A DNA stretch of 64,000 nucleotides from Candidatus Nitrotoga sp. HW29 (GTDB lineage Bacteria > Pseudomonadota > Gammaproteobacteria > Burkholderiales > Gallionellaceae), in assembly GCF_924101635.2 (NCBI RefSeq), contig NZ_CAKMAA020000030.1, positions 1 to 64,000 of the forward strand, in the 5' to 3' direction. Below are positions 27,302 through 36,416 of this stretch, piece by piece. Numbering within the stretch: the stretch's first letter is position 1; each line of letters begins with the position of its first letter. A program made the translations under genes and the position numbers. The notes below the pieces were generated by a model. It had not been told where the DNA came from. It made no database searches and saw nothing but the letters and a program-made list of their open reading frames with translations.

Positions 27302-28234
27302 TTAGAGGGCATTTTTAACATTCAAAGCTTTTGTCACTGCATCGCGGGTAAGGTGCGGGGCAAATAGCTCGATGAAGTGATAAGTATAGCCGCGCAGAAA
27401 TTCGTTGCGGCGAATGGCAATGCGCGTGGTGCTGGATTGAAATAGATTGCCGGTATCTATCATGCGCAAGAGTTTATCGCGCTCCGGAATGAATGCCATT
27501 TGGGCAACTATGCCGATACCCAAGCCTAACTCTACATAGGTTTTAATGACATCCGCGTCAATAGCAGTGAGCACGATGTTAGGCGTGATGTTGTGTGCAT
27601 TGAAAGCGGCGTTGATCTTGCCGCGTCCGCTGAATGCGAAGTCGTAAGTAATGATGGGATACTGAGCAATTTTTTTTAGCGTCAGTTTTTTTTCTGCCAA
27701 TAGTGGGTGCGCTGCAGGTACCACGATACAGTGGTGCCATTCATAGCATGGCAAGGTTGTCAGCTCGTCGTACATGATAAGACTTTCGGTGGCGATGGCG
27801 ATGTCTGCTTCGCCATTAAGTACTTGCTGCGCAATTTGCGTGGGGCTGCCTTGATGCAGATTGAGTTTGACTTTTGGATAGCGTTTAATGAATTGTTTGA
27901 CTATTGGTGGCAAGGCATAGCGTGCCTGGGTATGCGTGGTGGCGATGGTCAGAGAGCCACTATCCTGACTGCGGAATTCTTGTCCCACTTGTTTTAAATT
28001 GTCTACATCATGCAGCATGCGCTGGGCAATTTTGAGCACAGCCTTACCTGGCTCGGTGGTAGCGGTGAGGCGTTTGCCATTGCGCACAAATATCTCGATT
28101 CCGAGCTCTTCTTCCAGAGTTTTTATTTGCTTGCTCAGCCCAGGTTGTGAGGTATAAAGCGCTTTCGCTGCATCGGAAATGTTTAGCTCATGTTGAACAA
28201 TCTCATGCAGGTAGCGTAATTGTTGTAAATTCAT
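27302..28234 (-). CDS. cysB: LysR-type regulator CysB
   Basis: Activator of sulfur assimilation that responds to N-acetyl- or O-acetylserine. The 310-residue protein has the N-terminal helix-turn-helix (MNLQQLRYLHEIVQHELNIS, then AAKALYTSQPGLSKQIKTLE) typical of CysB/Cbl, and the effector domain. Position supports it: the gene is divergent from the TSUP exporter and cysI-H-D-N cluster. Inverted ATAACAAT / ATTGTTAT elements lie in the short gap. Cbl is an alternative; the single copy beside the whole pathway favours CysB. Confidence 0.92.
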   Translation of the reverse strand: MNLQQLRYLHEIVQHELNISDAAKALYTSQPGLSKQIKTLEEELGIEIFVRNGKRLTATTEPGKAVLKIAQRMLHDVDNLKQVGQEFRSQDSGSLTIATTHTQARYALPPIVKQFIKRYPKVKLNLHQGSPTQIAQQVLNGEADIAIATESLIMYDELTTLPCYEWHHCIVVPAAHPLLAEKKLTLKKIAQYPIITYDFAFSGRGKINAAFNAHNITPNIVLTAIDADVIKTYVELGLGIGIVAQMAFIPERDKLLRMIDTGNLFQSSTTRIAIRRNEFLRGYTYHFIELFAPHLTRDAVTKALNVKNAL

Positions 28235-28247
28235 AGCCGTTTTTCTT

Positions 28248-28294
28248 ATAACAATAGATTATAAAATACTAACATATTGTTATTGGATAACAAT
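28248..28294. promoter_or_regulatory. LysR-type operator cluster between cysB and the TSUP gene
   Basis: Three related octamers occupy the divergent promoter: ATAACAAT (28248-28255), its reverse complement ATTGTTAT (28276-28283), and ATAACAAT again (28287-28294). The outer form TTATAA-N7-TTATAA is also seen. Such AT-rich arms are typical of CysB sites; binding is inferred from position. Confidence 0.55.
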
Positions 28295-28335
28295 ATGGAG
28301 GTGCGCTACCATGCGCGCCGTTTTAGGGAGTTTAG

Positions 28336-29118
28336 ATGGACTGGCTTTATACATTTTCTGGTTTTATAGTCGGCTTTGTGGTCGGTGTGACTGGCGTTGG
28401 CGGCGGCTCCTTAATGACACCGATATTGGTGCTGGTGTTTGGCGTCGCCCCGGCTACGGCAGTCGGCACTGATTTGCTGTATGCGTCGCTGACAAAGATG
28501 GGCGGTAGTTGGGTGCACGGGCGACGCGGCACGGTGGATTGGAAAGTGGTTAAACTGCTGGCCATGGGCAGCCTGCCCGCTGCTCTGCTTAGTATGTCGT
28601 TGCTCCATTATTTGGCGCTCGACGAAAAACATTTGAAATCGCTTATTACCAGCGTGTTGAGTGTTGCATTGTTGTTGACTGCTGCAGCGCTGCTGCTTAA
28701 GCCGTATTTAAAAAAGCTTGGGGAACGTCCGGATGGCGCGATGTTCGAACTGCATGCGCATCATTTAACCGGTGCGACAATTTTAACCGGTGCGCTTCTG
28801 GGTGTACTGGTCACTATTTCATCGGTTGGAGCGGGTGCGTTGGGCGTGGTGGTGTTGTTGTTCCTGTATCCGCGCGCGCCGATGGCCAAGATTGTCGGTA
28901 CTGACATTGCACACGCGGTGCCGCTCACACTAATTGCCGGGTTGGGTCATGCTGCGCTGGGTACGGTAAATTACGGGCTGCTGGGTAGTTTGTTGCTGGG
29001 TTCGCTGCCGGGGATTTATTTGGGTAGCCATCTGGGTATAAAGATTCCGGACCAAGTGTTGCGCCCGATTCTGGCGACCATGCTGACTATTATCGGTGTC
29101 AAGTTGATGTTGTATTGA
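28336..29118 (+). CDS. TSUP (TauE/SafE) family sulfite or sulfate transporter
   Basis: Inner-membrane transporter of 260 residues with about eight hydrophobic segments arranged in two halves. Each half carries a glycine-rich helix of the family: GFVVGVTGVGGGSLMTPIL at residues 12-30 and LVTISSVGAGALGVVVL in the second half, plus the ATAVGTDLLYASLTK and IVGTDIAHAVPLTL motifs. The TSUP family exports sulfite, sulfoacetate or related organic sulfur compounds, or imports sulfate. Position between cysB and cysI suggests it handles sulfite or sulfate in this pathway. It is divergent from cysB, sharing the operator region, and is followed by cysI after 102 bases. Confidence 0.88.
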   Translation: MDWLYTFSGFIVGFVVGVTGVGGGSLMTPILVLVFGVAPATAVGTDLLYASLTKMGGSWVHGRRGTVDWKVVKLLAMGSLPAALLSMSLLHYLALDEKHLKSLITSVLSVALLLTAAALLLKPYLKKLGERPDGAMFELHAHHLTGATILTGALLGVLVTISSVGAGALGVVVLLFLYPRAPMAKIVGTDIAHAVPLTLIAGLGHAALGTVNYGLLGSLLLGSLPGIYLGSHLGIKIPDQVLRPILATMLTIIGVKLMLY

Positions 29119-29220
29119 AACTGTTGCTCGATTGATAAAGTGCGTTTAAAAATTTGGCCGCGAAGGCAAGGTTGACCTAACTTGGCTTTATAATGCGCCG
29201 TTAATGTAAGGAAATTAAAA

Positions 29221-30966
29221 ATGTATAAATATGATGTTTATGACCATCAAATTGTGAATGAGCGTGTTGCTCAGTATCGTGATCAAGTGCGCCGCCGTTT
29301 GTCTGAAGAGCTGACAGAAGATGAGTTTCGTCCGTTGCGATTGCAGAACGGACTCTATATGCAAATTCATGCTTATATGCTGCGTATAGCTGTGCCCTAT
29401 GGCGTATTATCCTCTGCGCAGATGCGCATGTTTGCGCACATCGCACGTAAATACGACCGTGGCTATGGTCACTTCACGACTCGTCAAAATCTCCAGTTCA
29501 ATTGGATCAAGCTGGAAGAGACCCCGGATTTATTGGCTGATCTCGCCACAGTTGAAATGCACGGAATTCAAACCTCCGGTAACTGCATTCGCAACATCAC
29601 ATCCGATGAATATGCGGGTGTTGCGGCTGATGAAATTGTTGATCCGCGTCCATATGCCGAAATTCTGCGCCAGTGGAGTACTTTTCATCCGGAATTCGCC
29701 TATTTGCCGCGCAAATTCAAGATTGCGATAAATGGTGCAACCGAAGATCGTGCCGCGATTGCGGTACATGACATTGGGCTGTCTGTGCTCAAGAATGCGC
29801 AAGGTGAAATTGGTTTTCGCGTGTTGGTGGGAGGAGGTACGGCACGTACCCCTATTATTGGTAGCGAGATCCGCGACTTTTTGCCGTGGCAACATTTGTT
29901 AACGTACATTGAATCCATCATGCGTGTCTACAACCAGTATGGCCGCCGCGACAATATGTACAAGTCACGCATCAAGATTCTGGTTAAGGCCATCGGGATT
30001 GAAGAGTTTAGACGCCAGGTCGAGGCGGATTGGGCTGATATCAAAGACGGTACGGGTACGTTGACTGTTGAAGAACTAAACCGTGTCGCGGCCTACTTTA
30101 CAGCGCCTGCTTATGAAACCTTACCGGCAAATGATTCGGGTGTGGCGTCATACCAGGCCGAGAACAAAGCTTTTGCCAACTGGTTGCAGCGCAACGTAAA
30201 GCCCCACAAGATTGCGGGTTATGCAATTGTGGTGTTGTCACTTAAGAAAACGGGCATCGCGCCGGGAGATGCGAGTGCGGAGCAAATGGATGTCGTGGCA
30301 GATATGGCAGATCGTTTTAGTTTCGGCGAACTGCGAGTTACCCATAAGCAGAATTTGGTGCTGGCCGACGTTAAACAATCTGACCTTATCAACCTTTGGA
30401 AAGAAGCGGCAGAGCATGGTATGGCATCGCCGAACATTGGTTTGTTGACCGATATCATCTGCTGCCCCGGTGCGGATTTCTGCACCTTGGCATTTGCCAG
30501 GTCGATCCCGCTTTCAAAAATGATCGCGGAACGCTTCGATAATCTTGATTTTCAACATGATATTGGTGAAATCGAGCTCAATATGTCCGGTTGCGTCAAT
30601 GCCTGCGGGCACAATCATGTTGGCCATATTGGCGTTATCGGTGTTGACAAGAAGGATGGTGGTGAGTGGTATCAAGTGTCGGTTGGGGGGGCACAGGGTA
30701 ACGATGCTGCCATCGGTAAAATAATTGGCCCCTCTTTTAACTTTCAACAAATGCCCGAGGTGATTGATCGGTTGCTGCAAGTTTATGTGCGTGAGCGCCT
30801 TGAAGAAGAGCTTTTCATCGACACGGTACGCAGGATAGGTATGGCACCCTTTAAAGAATTTGTGTATGCAACGCCGATTGAGGCAGAAGAGTCGGTTGAT
30901 AAAGATGCTTATGGGTTTATCAGCAAGCCTGATAACTATACAGTTCAACGTAAGTCGAGGTTTTAA
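29221..30966 (+). CDS. cysI: Assimilatory sulfite reductase haemoprotein (CysI type)
   Basis: Reduces sulfite to sulfide using sirohaem and a [4Fe-4S] cluster. The 581-residue protein has the two-repeat layout of sirohaem reductases. The cluster cysteines follow the expected C-x5-C ... C-x3-C pattern: Cys415 and Cys421 in CCPGADFCTLAF, Cys458 and Cys462 in SGCVNACGHNH. Active-site basic residues are likely in RKYDRGYGHFTTRQNLQ. The electron partner (cysJ or ferredoxin) is not next door; instead DUF934 follows. Nitrite reductase of the same superfamily is an alternative; the cysH-D-N neighbours favour sulfite. Confidence 0.93.
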   Translation: MYKYDVYDHQIVNERVAQYRDQVRRRLSEELTEDEFRPLRLQNGLYMQIHAYMLRIAVPYGVLSSAQMRMFAHIARKYDRGYGHFTTRQNLQFNWIKLEETPDLLADLATVEMHGIQTSGNCIRNITSDEYAGVAADEIVDPRPYAEILRQWSTFHPEFAYLPRKFKIAINGATEDRAAIAVHDIGLSVLKNAQGEIGFRVLVGGGTARTPIIGSEIRDFLPWQHLLTYIESIMRVYNQYGRRDNMYKSRIKILVKAIGIEEFRRQVEADWADIKDGTGTLTVEELNRVAAYFTAPAYETLPANDSGVASYQAENKAFANWLQRNVKPHKIAGYAIVVLSLKKTGIAPGDASAEQMDVVADMADRFSFGELRVTHKQNLVLADVKQSDLINLWKEAAEHGMASPNIGLLTDIICCPGADFCTLAFARSIPLSKMIAERFDNLDFQHDIGEIELNMSGCVNACGHNHVGHIGVIGVDKKDGGEWYQVSVGGAQGNDAAIGKIIGPSFNFQQMPEVIDRLLQVYVRERLEEELFIDTVRRIGMAPFKEFVYATPIEAEESVDKDAYGFISKPDNYTVQRKSRF

Positions 30967-30974
30967 CCATCATT

Positions 30975-31508
30975 ATGATAATTAAAAATAAAGCCGTGGT
31001 GAGTGATGATTGGATTGTCCTCCGCCTGAGTGAAAATGAGACGCCGGAATCAGTCACTGTTCCTGCCGGGAAAGTCATTGTTCCGCTTAAAGTTTGGCAG
31101 GCGCAACGCGCCACGCTGGGAAATCGCGCTGAACGGGGTGTTTGGCTGGCCAGTAATGAGCGGCCGGAAGAATTGAAAGGCGAGGTGGCAAAATTTGACG
31201 TCATCGCTGTTGATTTCCCTAAATTCGCGGATGGACGTGGCTATTCGATTGCTTACAATCTACGCGCCCGTCTCGGCTACGTTGGCGAATTGCGCGCTAT
31301 TGGTGATGTGTTGCGTGACCAGATGTTCTACATGCAACGCGTTGGCTTTGATGCTTTTGCGCCGCGCCCGGACAAAAATATTCACGATGCGCTAAAGGGT
31401 TTGACTGATTTTTCAGAAACCTATCAGACTTCGCTGGATCAAAAACTACCGCTGTTCCGCCGTGTAAAACGTGACGGAATTGCAACAGTAGGTTCAACAA
31501 ATGAGTGA
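30975..31508 (+). CDS. DUF934 protein associated with sulfite reductase
   Basis: Conserved 177-residue protein that accompanies cysI in many beta- and alphaproteobacteria. It starts eight bases after the cysI stop and overlaps cysH by eight bases, so it is translated in the same operon. It contains the DUF934 stretches VIAVDFPKFADGRGYSIAYNLR and LRAIGDVLRDQMFYMQRVGFDAF. It has no signal peptide or membrane segment. Its role is unknown; a link to siroheme reductase function or electron supply is suggested only by constant neighbourhood. Confidence 0.9.
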   Translation: MIIKNKAVVSDDWIVLRLSENETPESVTVPAGKVIVPLKVWQAQRATLGNRAERGVWLASNERPEELKGEVAKFDVIAVDFPKFADGRGYSIAYNLRARLGYVGELRAIGDVLRDQMFYMQRVGFDAFAPRPDKNIHDALKGLTDFSETYQTSLDQKLPLFRRVKRDGIATVGSTNE

Positions 31509-32208
31509 GTTGCAACTAAAAATTGATCAAGTACGCACAGTGTTGGCCAATGCTGTGCGTGACTACGCCCCCGTTATTTTCGCTAATAGTTTGGGAGCGG
31601 AAGATATGGTGCTGACCGATTTGATCAACAAATATCAGCCCGGTATTGAGATGTTTAGCTTGGATACCGGGCGTTTGCCGCAAGAAACGTACAACCTGAT
31701 GCAGGCGGTTCGTGGGCATTACAGCGTGCCGCTGCAAGTTTTTTTCCCCGAGGCTCGGCGGATTGAAGAGTACGTCGCTCAAAATGGAGTGAACGGTTTT
31801 TATGATAGCGTGGCGTTGCGTAAAAGCTGCTGCCATATCCGCAAGGTAGAGCCACTGCGTCGCGCCTTATCCGGTAAACGTGCCTGGGTTACTGGGATGC
31901 GTCATGAACAGGCGCCCACGCGGGGTGTTTTGCAGGTATCGGCGTTCGATGCCGATAATGGCTTGCAGAAATTCAATCCGCTGCTCGATTGGAGTAATGC
32001 TGAAGTATGGGCATACCTCAAGCAGTATGAAGTGCCTTATAACGAACTGCATGATCATTTTTATCCCAGCATTGGTTGCGCACCCTGTACACGCGCTATC
32101 ACACCGGGCGAAGATATCCGCTCCGGGCGTTGGTGGTGGGAGGATCCGCAAAATAAGGAGTGCGGCTTGCACGTAAACAAAATTACTCCGATCAGGCAGG
32201 TACAGTAA
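31501..32208 (+). CDS. cysH: Assimilatory adenylylsulfate (APS) reductase
   Basis: Reduces activated sulfate to sulfite. The 235-residue protein shows the PP-loop-like start SLGAEDMVLTDLI and the [4Fe-4S]-ligand set: Cys110-Cys111 in RKSCCHIRKVEP and Cys193/Cys196 in GCAPCTRA. This CC...CxxC pattern marks enzymes that act on APS rather than PAPS. The catalytic Cys is in KECGLHVN (Cys221). No APS kinase (cysC) is seen in the cluster, which agrees. It overlaps DUF934 and is followed by cysD after 117 bases. Confidence 0.93.
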   Translation: MSELQLKIDQVRTVLANAVRDYAPVIFANSLGAEDMVLTDLINKYQPGIEMFSLDTGRLPQETYNLMQAVRGHYSVPLQVFFPEARRIEEYVAQNGVNGFYDSVALRKSCCHIRKVEPLRRALSGKRAWVTGMRHEQAPTRGVLQVSAFDADNGLQKFNPLLDWSNAEVWAYLKQYEVPYNELHDHFYPSIGCAPCTRAITPGEDIRSGRWWWEDPQNKECGLHVNKITPIRQVQ

Positions 32209-32325
32209 TCTGCTTTGATTTTCGGTAGCAGTTTGGAAAGACGTGCTTTATTCACCCCCGGCGCATTATTTGTTGAACCATAAATTCAGGTATGTTGAAT
32301 TTATATTTTTAGAAGTTGAGAAAAA

Positions 32326-33231
32326 ATGAGTAATCAACCTTTTACCCATCTGGATGTGCTGGAAAGTGAATCGATCCACATCATGCGAGAGGTAGCCGCA
32401 GAATGTAAAAATCCTGCGCTGCTATTCTCCGGTGGCAAGGATTCCATCGTCATGTTGCGCCTGGCAGAAAAGGCTTTTCGCCCGGCGCGCTTTCCGTTTC
32501 CGCTGGTGCACATTGATACCGAGCATAACTTTCCCGAAGTGATTGCTTGTCGCGACAAACTGGCAGCTGATTTGGGTGAGCGGTTAATCGTACGTTCGCT
32601 GGATGGCTCGATCAAGAAGGGAACGATTGTGCTGAAAAACGCAGATCAGGGACGTAATGCCTTTCAGTCCGTGACCTTGCTGGAAACGATCGCCGAGTTT
32701 GGTTTCGATGCTTGTATTGGCGGTGCACGCCGGGACGAAGAGAAGGCACGAGCCAAGGAGCGTATCTTTTCTTTTCGTGACGAGTTCGGCCAGTGGGATC
32801 CGAAGAATCAGCGCCCCGAGTTGTGGGATACATACAACACGCGGGTGCATGCCGGTGAAAATATTCGCGTTTTTCCGATCAGTAACTGGACGGAAATGGA
32901 TATTTGGGAATATATCGCGCGCGAGAAGCTATATATCCCCGACATCTATTACGCGCATGAACGCGAAGTGATTCGCCGTGATAATGGTATTTTGCCCGTG
33001 TCGCATCTGGTGCAGCCGAAATCAGGTGAAACGGTGGAAAAATTGACGGTGCGTTTCCGTACGGTGGGTGATATGACTTGTACTTGCCCGGTAGAGTCAC
33101 ATGCCCGCAACGCGCAGGAAATTATTGAAGAAACAGCAATCACACGCATTACCGAGCGCGGTGCGACACGTATGGACGATCAGACCTCAGAGGCATCAAT
33201 GGAACTGCGCAAAAAAGAAGGCTACTTTTAA
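32326..33231 (+). CDS. cysD: Sulfate adenylyltransferase subunit 2
   Basis: Catalytic subunit of ATP sulfurylase, forming APS from sulfate and ATP. The 301-residue protein carries the PP-loop [16 protein letters not shown] near residue 33 and ends in the CysD-type motifs [15 protein letters not shown] and [10 protein letters not shown]. Its stop is two bases before the cysN start, so the heterodimer is translated together. Upstream gap of 117 bases may carry its own promoter. The product feeds APS reductase CysH in the same cluster. Confidence 0.95.
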   Translation: MSNQPFTHLDVLESESIHIMREVAAECKNPALLFSGGKDSIVMLRLAEKAFRPARFPFPLVHIDTEHNFPEVIACRDKLAADLGERLIVRSLDGSIKKGTIVLKNADQGRNAFQSVTLLETIAEFGFDACIGGARRDEEKARAKERIFSFRDEFGQWDPKNQRPELWDTYNTRVHAGENIRVFPISNWTEMDIWEYIAREKLYIPDIYYAHEREVIRRDNGILPVSHLVQPKSGETVEKLTVRFRTVGDMTCTCPVESHARNAQEIIEETAITRITERGATRMDDQTSEASMELRKKEGYF

Positions 33232-33233
33232 TT

Positions 33234-34487
33234 ATGAGCAACACCACACAACTACTTCGTTTTATCACTGCTGGCAGCGTCGACGATGGCAAGAGCACGT
33301 TGATTGGCCGCTTGTTACACGACTCCAAGTCTATTTTTGAAGACCAACTTTCTGCCATTACCAAAACCAGTGAGCGGCGGGGTGGTATGGGCGCAGTAGA
33401 TTTATCACTGCTCACCGATGGCTTGCAGGCGGAGCGTGAGCAGGGCATTACCATTGACGTTGCTTATCGTTATTTTGCTACCCCCAAGCGTAAATTTATT
33501 ATCGGCGATACACCCGGGCACGAGCAGTACACGCGCAACATGGTCACTGCGGCCAGTACAGCGAACCTTGCTATTATTTTAATTGACGCTCGCAAGGGTG
33601 TGCTGACACAAACACGCCGCCATACTTTTCTCGCCAGCCTGGTGGGTGTGCCGCATATTGTGCTGGCCGTCAACAAAATGGATATGGTGGATTATTCGGA
33701 AGAAACGTTCAATGCGATTTGCGCAGAGTATCGTGCATTTGCCGCACAGCTTGGGCTGCACGAGATAACCTTCATTCCCCTGTCGGCATTGAATGGTGAC
33801 ATGGTGGTAGAGCGCGGCGAGAATTTGAATTGGTATCAAGGCAGCCCACTATTGGAATTGTTGGAAAATGTGGTGATCGATCATGATCTTAACACGACCG
33901 ATTTTCGTTACCCGGTGCAATGGGTGTGCCGTCCGCAGACGCAGGAATATCATGATTTCCGCGGTTACATGGGACGGATCGAGTCAGGAGAAATTGCTGC
34001 GGGCGATGAAATTACGATCCTGCCTTCCGGCCGCACCACCAAGGTGAAGGAGATCGTCACGTACGATGGCAACTTGCAACGTGCTTATGCGCCGCAGTCG
34101 GTCACGCTAACCCTGGCGGATGAGATCGATATTTCGCGCGGTGATATGTTCGTGAAATCTGCCACGATGCCGCAAGCTTCCAAGGAATTTGAGGCCATGC
34201 TGTGCTGGCTGTCTGAGTCGCCGCTGGATCTGAGTCGCAAATACATTATCAAGCACACCACGCGTGTAGTGAAATGTGTGTTTGCGCGTCTTGAGTATCG
34301 TGTGGATGTTAATACACTGGAGCAACACAATAGCGCCACGCTCAATATGAATGACATCGCCCGCGTGGCGATGAAGGTGCAACAGCCGCTGGTATTTGAC
34401 AGCTATATTAAAAACCGCTTTACGGGCAGCTTTATTGTCATTGATGAAGCGACGAATAATACTGTTGCGGCGGGAATGATTATTTAG
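33234..34487 (+). CDS. cysN: Sulfate adenylyltransferase subunit 1 (GTPase)
   Basis: GTPase subunit that drives APS formation by CysD. The 417-residue elongation-factor-like protein has G1 [15 protein letters not shown]3 [13 protein letters not shown]4 NKMD and the G2 region [14 protein letters not shown]. Its length is close to that of other beta-proteobacterial CysN and lacks the fused CysC kinase domain of some homologues, consistent with direct use of APS. It is the last gene of the sulfur operon. Accessory or degenerate sequence begins directly after it. Confidence 0.95.
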   Translation: MSNTTQLLRFITAGSVDDGKSTLIGRLLHDSKSIFEDQLSAITKTSERRGGMGAVDLSLLTDGLQAEREQGITIDVAYRYFATPKRKFIIGDTPGHEQYTRNMVTAASTANLAIILIDARKGVLTQTRRHTFLASLVGVPHIVLAVNKMDMVDYSEETFNAICAEYRAFAAQLGLHEITFIPLSALNGDMVVERGENLNWYQGSPLLELLENVVIDHDLNTTDFRYPVQWVCRPQTQEYHDFRGYMGRIESGEIAAGDEITILPSGRTTKVKEIVTYDGNLQRAYAPQSVTLTLADEIDISRGDMFVKSATMPQASKEFEAMLCWLSESPLDLSRKYIIKHTTRVVKCVFARLEYRVDVNTLEQHNSATLNMNDIARVAMKVQQPLVFDSYIKNRFTGSFIVIDEATNNTVAAGMII

Positions 34488-34760
34488 GGCGAGTGTCGGC
34501 CAAGTGCTCATCGTTAACAAACTAAATCAAATTTTCTACATCGTGGATTTGTTCGACGGTGCCGAGTTGCAGTTTTTCGAAGCGCGTGACCCAAACAATA
34601 GGCAACGTGATAACGATAAGTTTCAAGCGCGTCACCCAGATAGAAATAAAAATATGGTCGACGCATTTTAAGATGATTACGGGTTTGAATACATCGACAT
34701 GACAAGCTGGATTGGTCTTTCGTTCACCACCTGGCTAAACAACGAGCAGCTACCAATTCC

Positions 34761-36044
34761 ATGATTTCATTCAGTCGATCGATGGCGCATAAAAACTGGC
34801 TCTTGGCAGCGGCTTTTGGGTTACTCTGGGTAGTGCCGTTTTTGCCTTCATGGGCTGCAAGTGTCGTTGAACCTGGCCCGTTTTCAGTCGTTCCACGCGA
34901 GGAGCTTTTTTTGGAGTTTGTTATATCCCCTCAACTGGGCTATAGCCCCGCCACTTACACGCGGCTCTTTACACAAACAGAAAATCTGCCGCCGACCGCA
35001 CAGGGTGACTTTCCGGAGCGATCTAGTGTTCGGTTTGTGATTATTTCGCAACCGCCTTCTCCTCTACCTGCCTTTGGTCGTCCTGTATCTGCTTTTGGAT
35101 TCGACCTGCGCAGTAGAAGTGGAATCGAGCCGCGTGTCCACTTTGAAAACCTGTTTTCAAGTTTTCAAGGTTTTCAAAGTGACACTGTAACCACTGTAAT
35201 CAGTGAGTATCAACCGTCTGGCCCCTTCCTCCCCAACGCACTTTCAGAAAAAGGGACTATAAGTGCTCCGGGCGTGCCGAGTTGTGCCGTAGCGCTTATG
35301 CCACCACTTTTCGGCTGGAGTCCACCCCCAATGGTTCCTTGCTACACAACCTCTGAAGGTGTGCGGCGAGCTACTACCGTTACGGGATTTGAGTTTGAAG
35401 AGTTTGTCATCTCTGGACTCAACGAACTCAGCGCTGGTTTAGGGATTGGCTATGAGCTAGGCGTAACAGGCTACTTTGATGTGATCCAGTTGCGCGACCT
35501 CCCCGCTCCAAAACGCGCTGGTACGGTGATCGAATACCGCAACACACAAGATTTCCCCAAATCACCAGGTGGTAATTTTTTCTACACAAGCGATCCGGCA
35601 GAAGCGGCATTTGTTGATTCCGGCGGCGCGGGTCACTTTGTTCGCACGGGTAAGTCGTTCAACGCAGGCGGTTTCGTGCGTACCTGTCGCTTTTATGGCA
35701 GCGTCTCGCCCGGGCCAAACTCGCACTTTTTCACGGTGGGCGATGCCGATTGCACGGCGTTAAAAAACTTACAAAAAACGCCGCGCCCAACGGCTGAGCA
35801 ACAGTGGAATTTCGAAGGTTATTCGTTCCCGATGAATGTGCCTCGGAAAAACGCTGACGGTTCATTTTCATGCCCGCACGCGAGTGTTCCGGTGTATCGG
35901 GCTTACAACCGCGCTTTTGCTGACAACGGGGCGAAAAATGCGTGGGATTCAAATCATCGGTACTCAACGAACCAGCAAGATATCGCCGAAGTGGTGGCGC
36001 TCGGTTGGGCAGATGAGGGCGTTGCGATGTGCGCGCCCGCTTAA
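34761..36044 (+). CDS. Secreted protein with C-terminal DUF5648-like domain
   Basis: Not recognised as a known enzyme. The 427-residue product has a signal peptide (hydrophobic core LLAAAFGLLWVVPFL, cleavage near SWA). The first 250 residues have no motif I know. From about residue 255 the sequence EYRNTQDF..GNFFYTSDPAE, TCRFYGSV..NSHFFTVGDADC and VPVYRAYNRAF shows the repeated aromatic (Y/F)-R-x(2)-N...HF(Y/F)T pattern of DUF5648-type beta domains, often found on extracellular proteins. ATG 34761 is used; ATG 34782 would give a shorter signal. It lies alone between cysN and the CbiB-like gene, with gap sequences on both sides that look partly degenerate, so it is probably accessory. A tandem of TTTTCAAG units occurs near 35155. 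Confidence 0.7.
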   Translation: MISFSRSMAHKNWLLAAAFGLLWVVPFLPSWAASVVEPGPFSVVPREELFLEFVISPQLGYSPATYTRLFTQTENLPPTAQGDFPERSSVRFVIISQPPSPLPAFGRPVSAFGFDLRSRSGIEPRVHFENLFSSFQGFQSDTVTTVISEYQPSGPFLPNALSEKGTISAPGVPSCAVALMPPLFGWSPPPMVPCYTTSEGVRRATTVTGFEFEEFVISGLNELSAGLGIGYELGVTGYFDVIQLRDLPAPKRAGTVIEYRNTQDFPKSPGGNFFYTSDPAEAAFVDSGGAGHFVRTGKSFNAGGFVRTCRFYGSVSPGPNSHFFTVGDADCTALKNLQKTPRPTAEQQWNFEGYSFPMNVPRKNADGSFSCPHASVPVYRAYNRAFADNGAKNAWDSNHRYSTNQQDIAEVVALGWADEGVAMCAPA

Positions 36045-36247
36045 ATGCGGAGCATTGGCTCTGGCAGCGTGTTTTTGAGCCAGGAGTAGAGAGGGGCTAA
36101 GGCGCGGTGCAGGCTCTCGTCCCAACGAACCTGAAATCACCCGCCTGGTGCCACCAAGCGAATGTCTTCCACTACCCGTTCCTGGACTTGTACCTGTAAC
36201 GCCGAATCAACGGCTTGTAGCCTCGCTTTTTGCTCAGATTTACTCAA
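36041..36247 (-). pseudogene. Possible gene remnant with an in-frame stop
   Basis: Reading the minus strand from TTG 36247 (preceded by AGGGGGG) gives 36 protein-like codons (SKSEQKARLQAVDSALQVQ...), then TGA at 36137-36139, then 31 further codons in the same frame (FQVRWDESLHRALAPLYSWL...) to a stop at 36041. Both parts have the composition of real protein. A second open frame ending in ...ERINGGCGKLPNEGG precedes it and overlaps the TTG. I do not recognise the family. It is best read as a decayed accessory gene; a chance frame is possible. Confidence 0.35.
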
Positions 36248-36416
36248 CCCCCCTCATTGGGTAACTTTCCGCATCCGCCGTTAATTCGCTCCAGTATTGG
36301 GTTCGCAGCCGTTTTTACAAGTTCAGCCGCAGGAAATAGGATGAATGGTGTGTCGCATAATTATGTGTGTGTGTGGTATCTTGCGGGCTGACTTAGCCTA
36401 TGCACTCTGAGATGCC
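36045..36416. other. 372-base gap after the DUF5648 gene
   Basis: Contains the minus-strand remnant described at 36041-36247 and, further right, a short TGTGTGTG run near 36364. The promoter for the CbiB-like gene should lie near 36370-36410. Nothing else was recognised. Confidence 0.4.

Noticed and set aside
34504-34705. Small overlapping frames on both strands after cysN
   Set aside because: Frames on both strands look partly protein-like but starts are poor and no family is recognised; described as a finding, not as genes.
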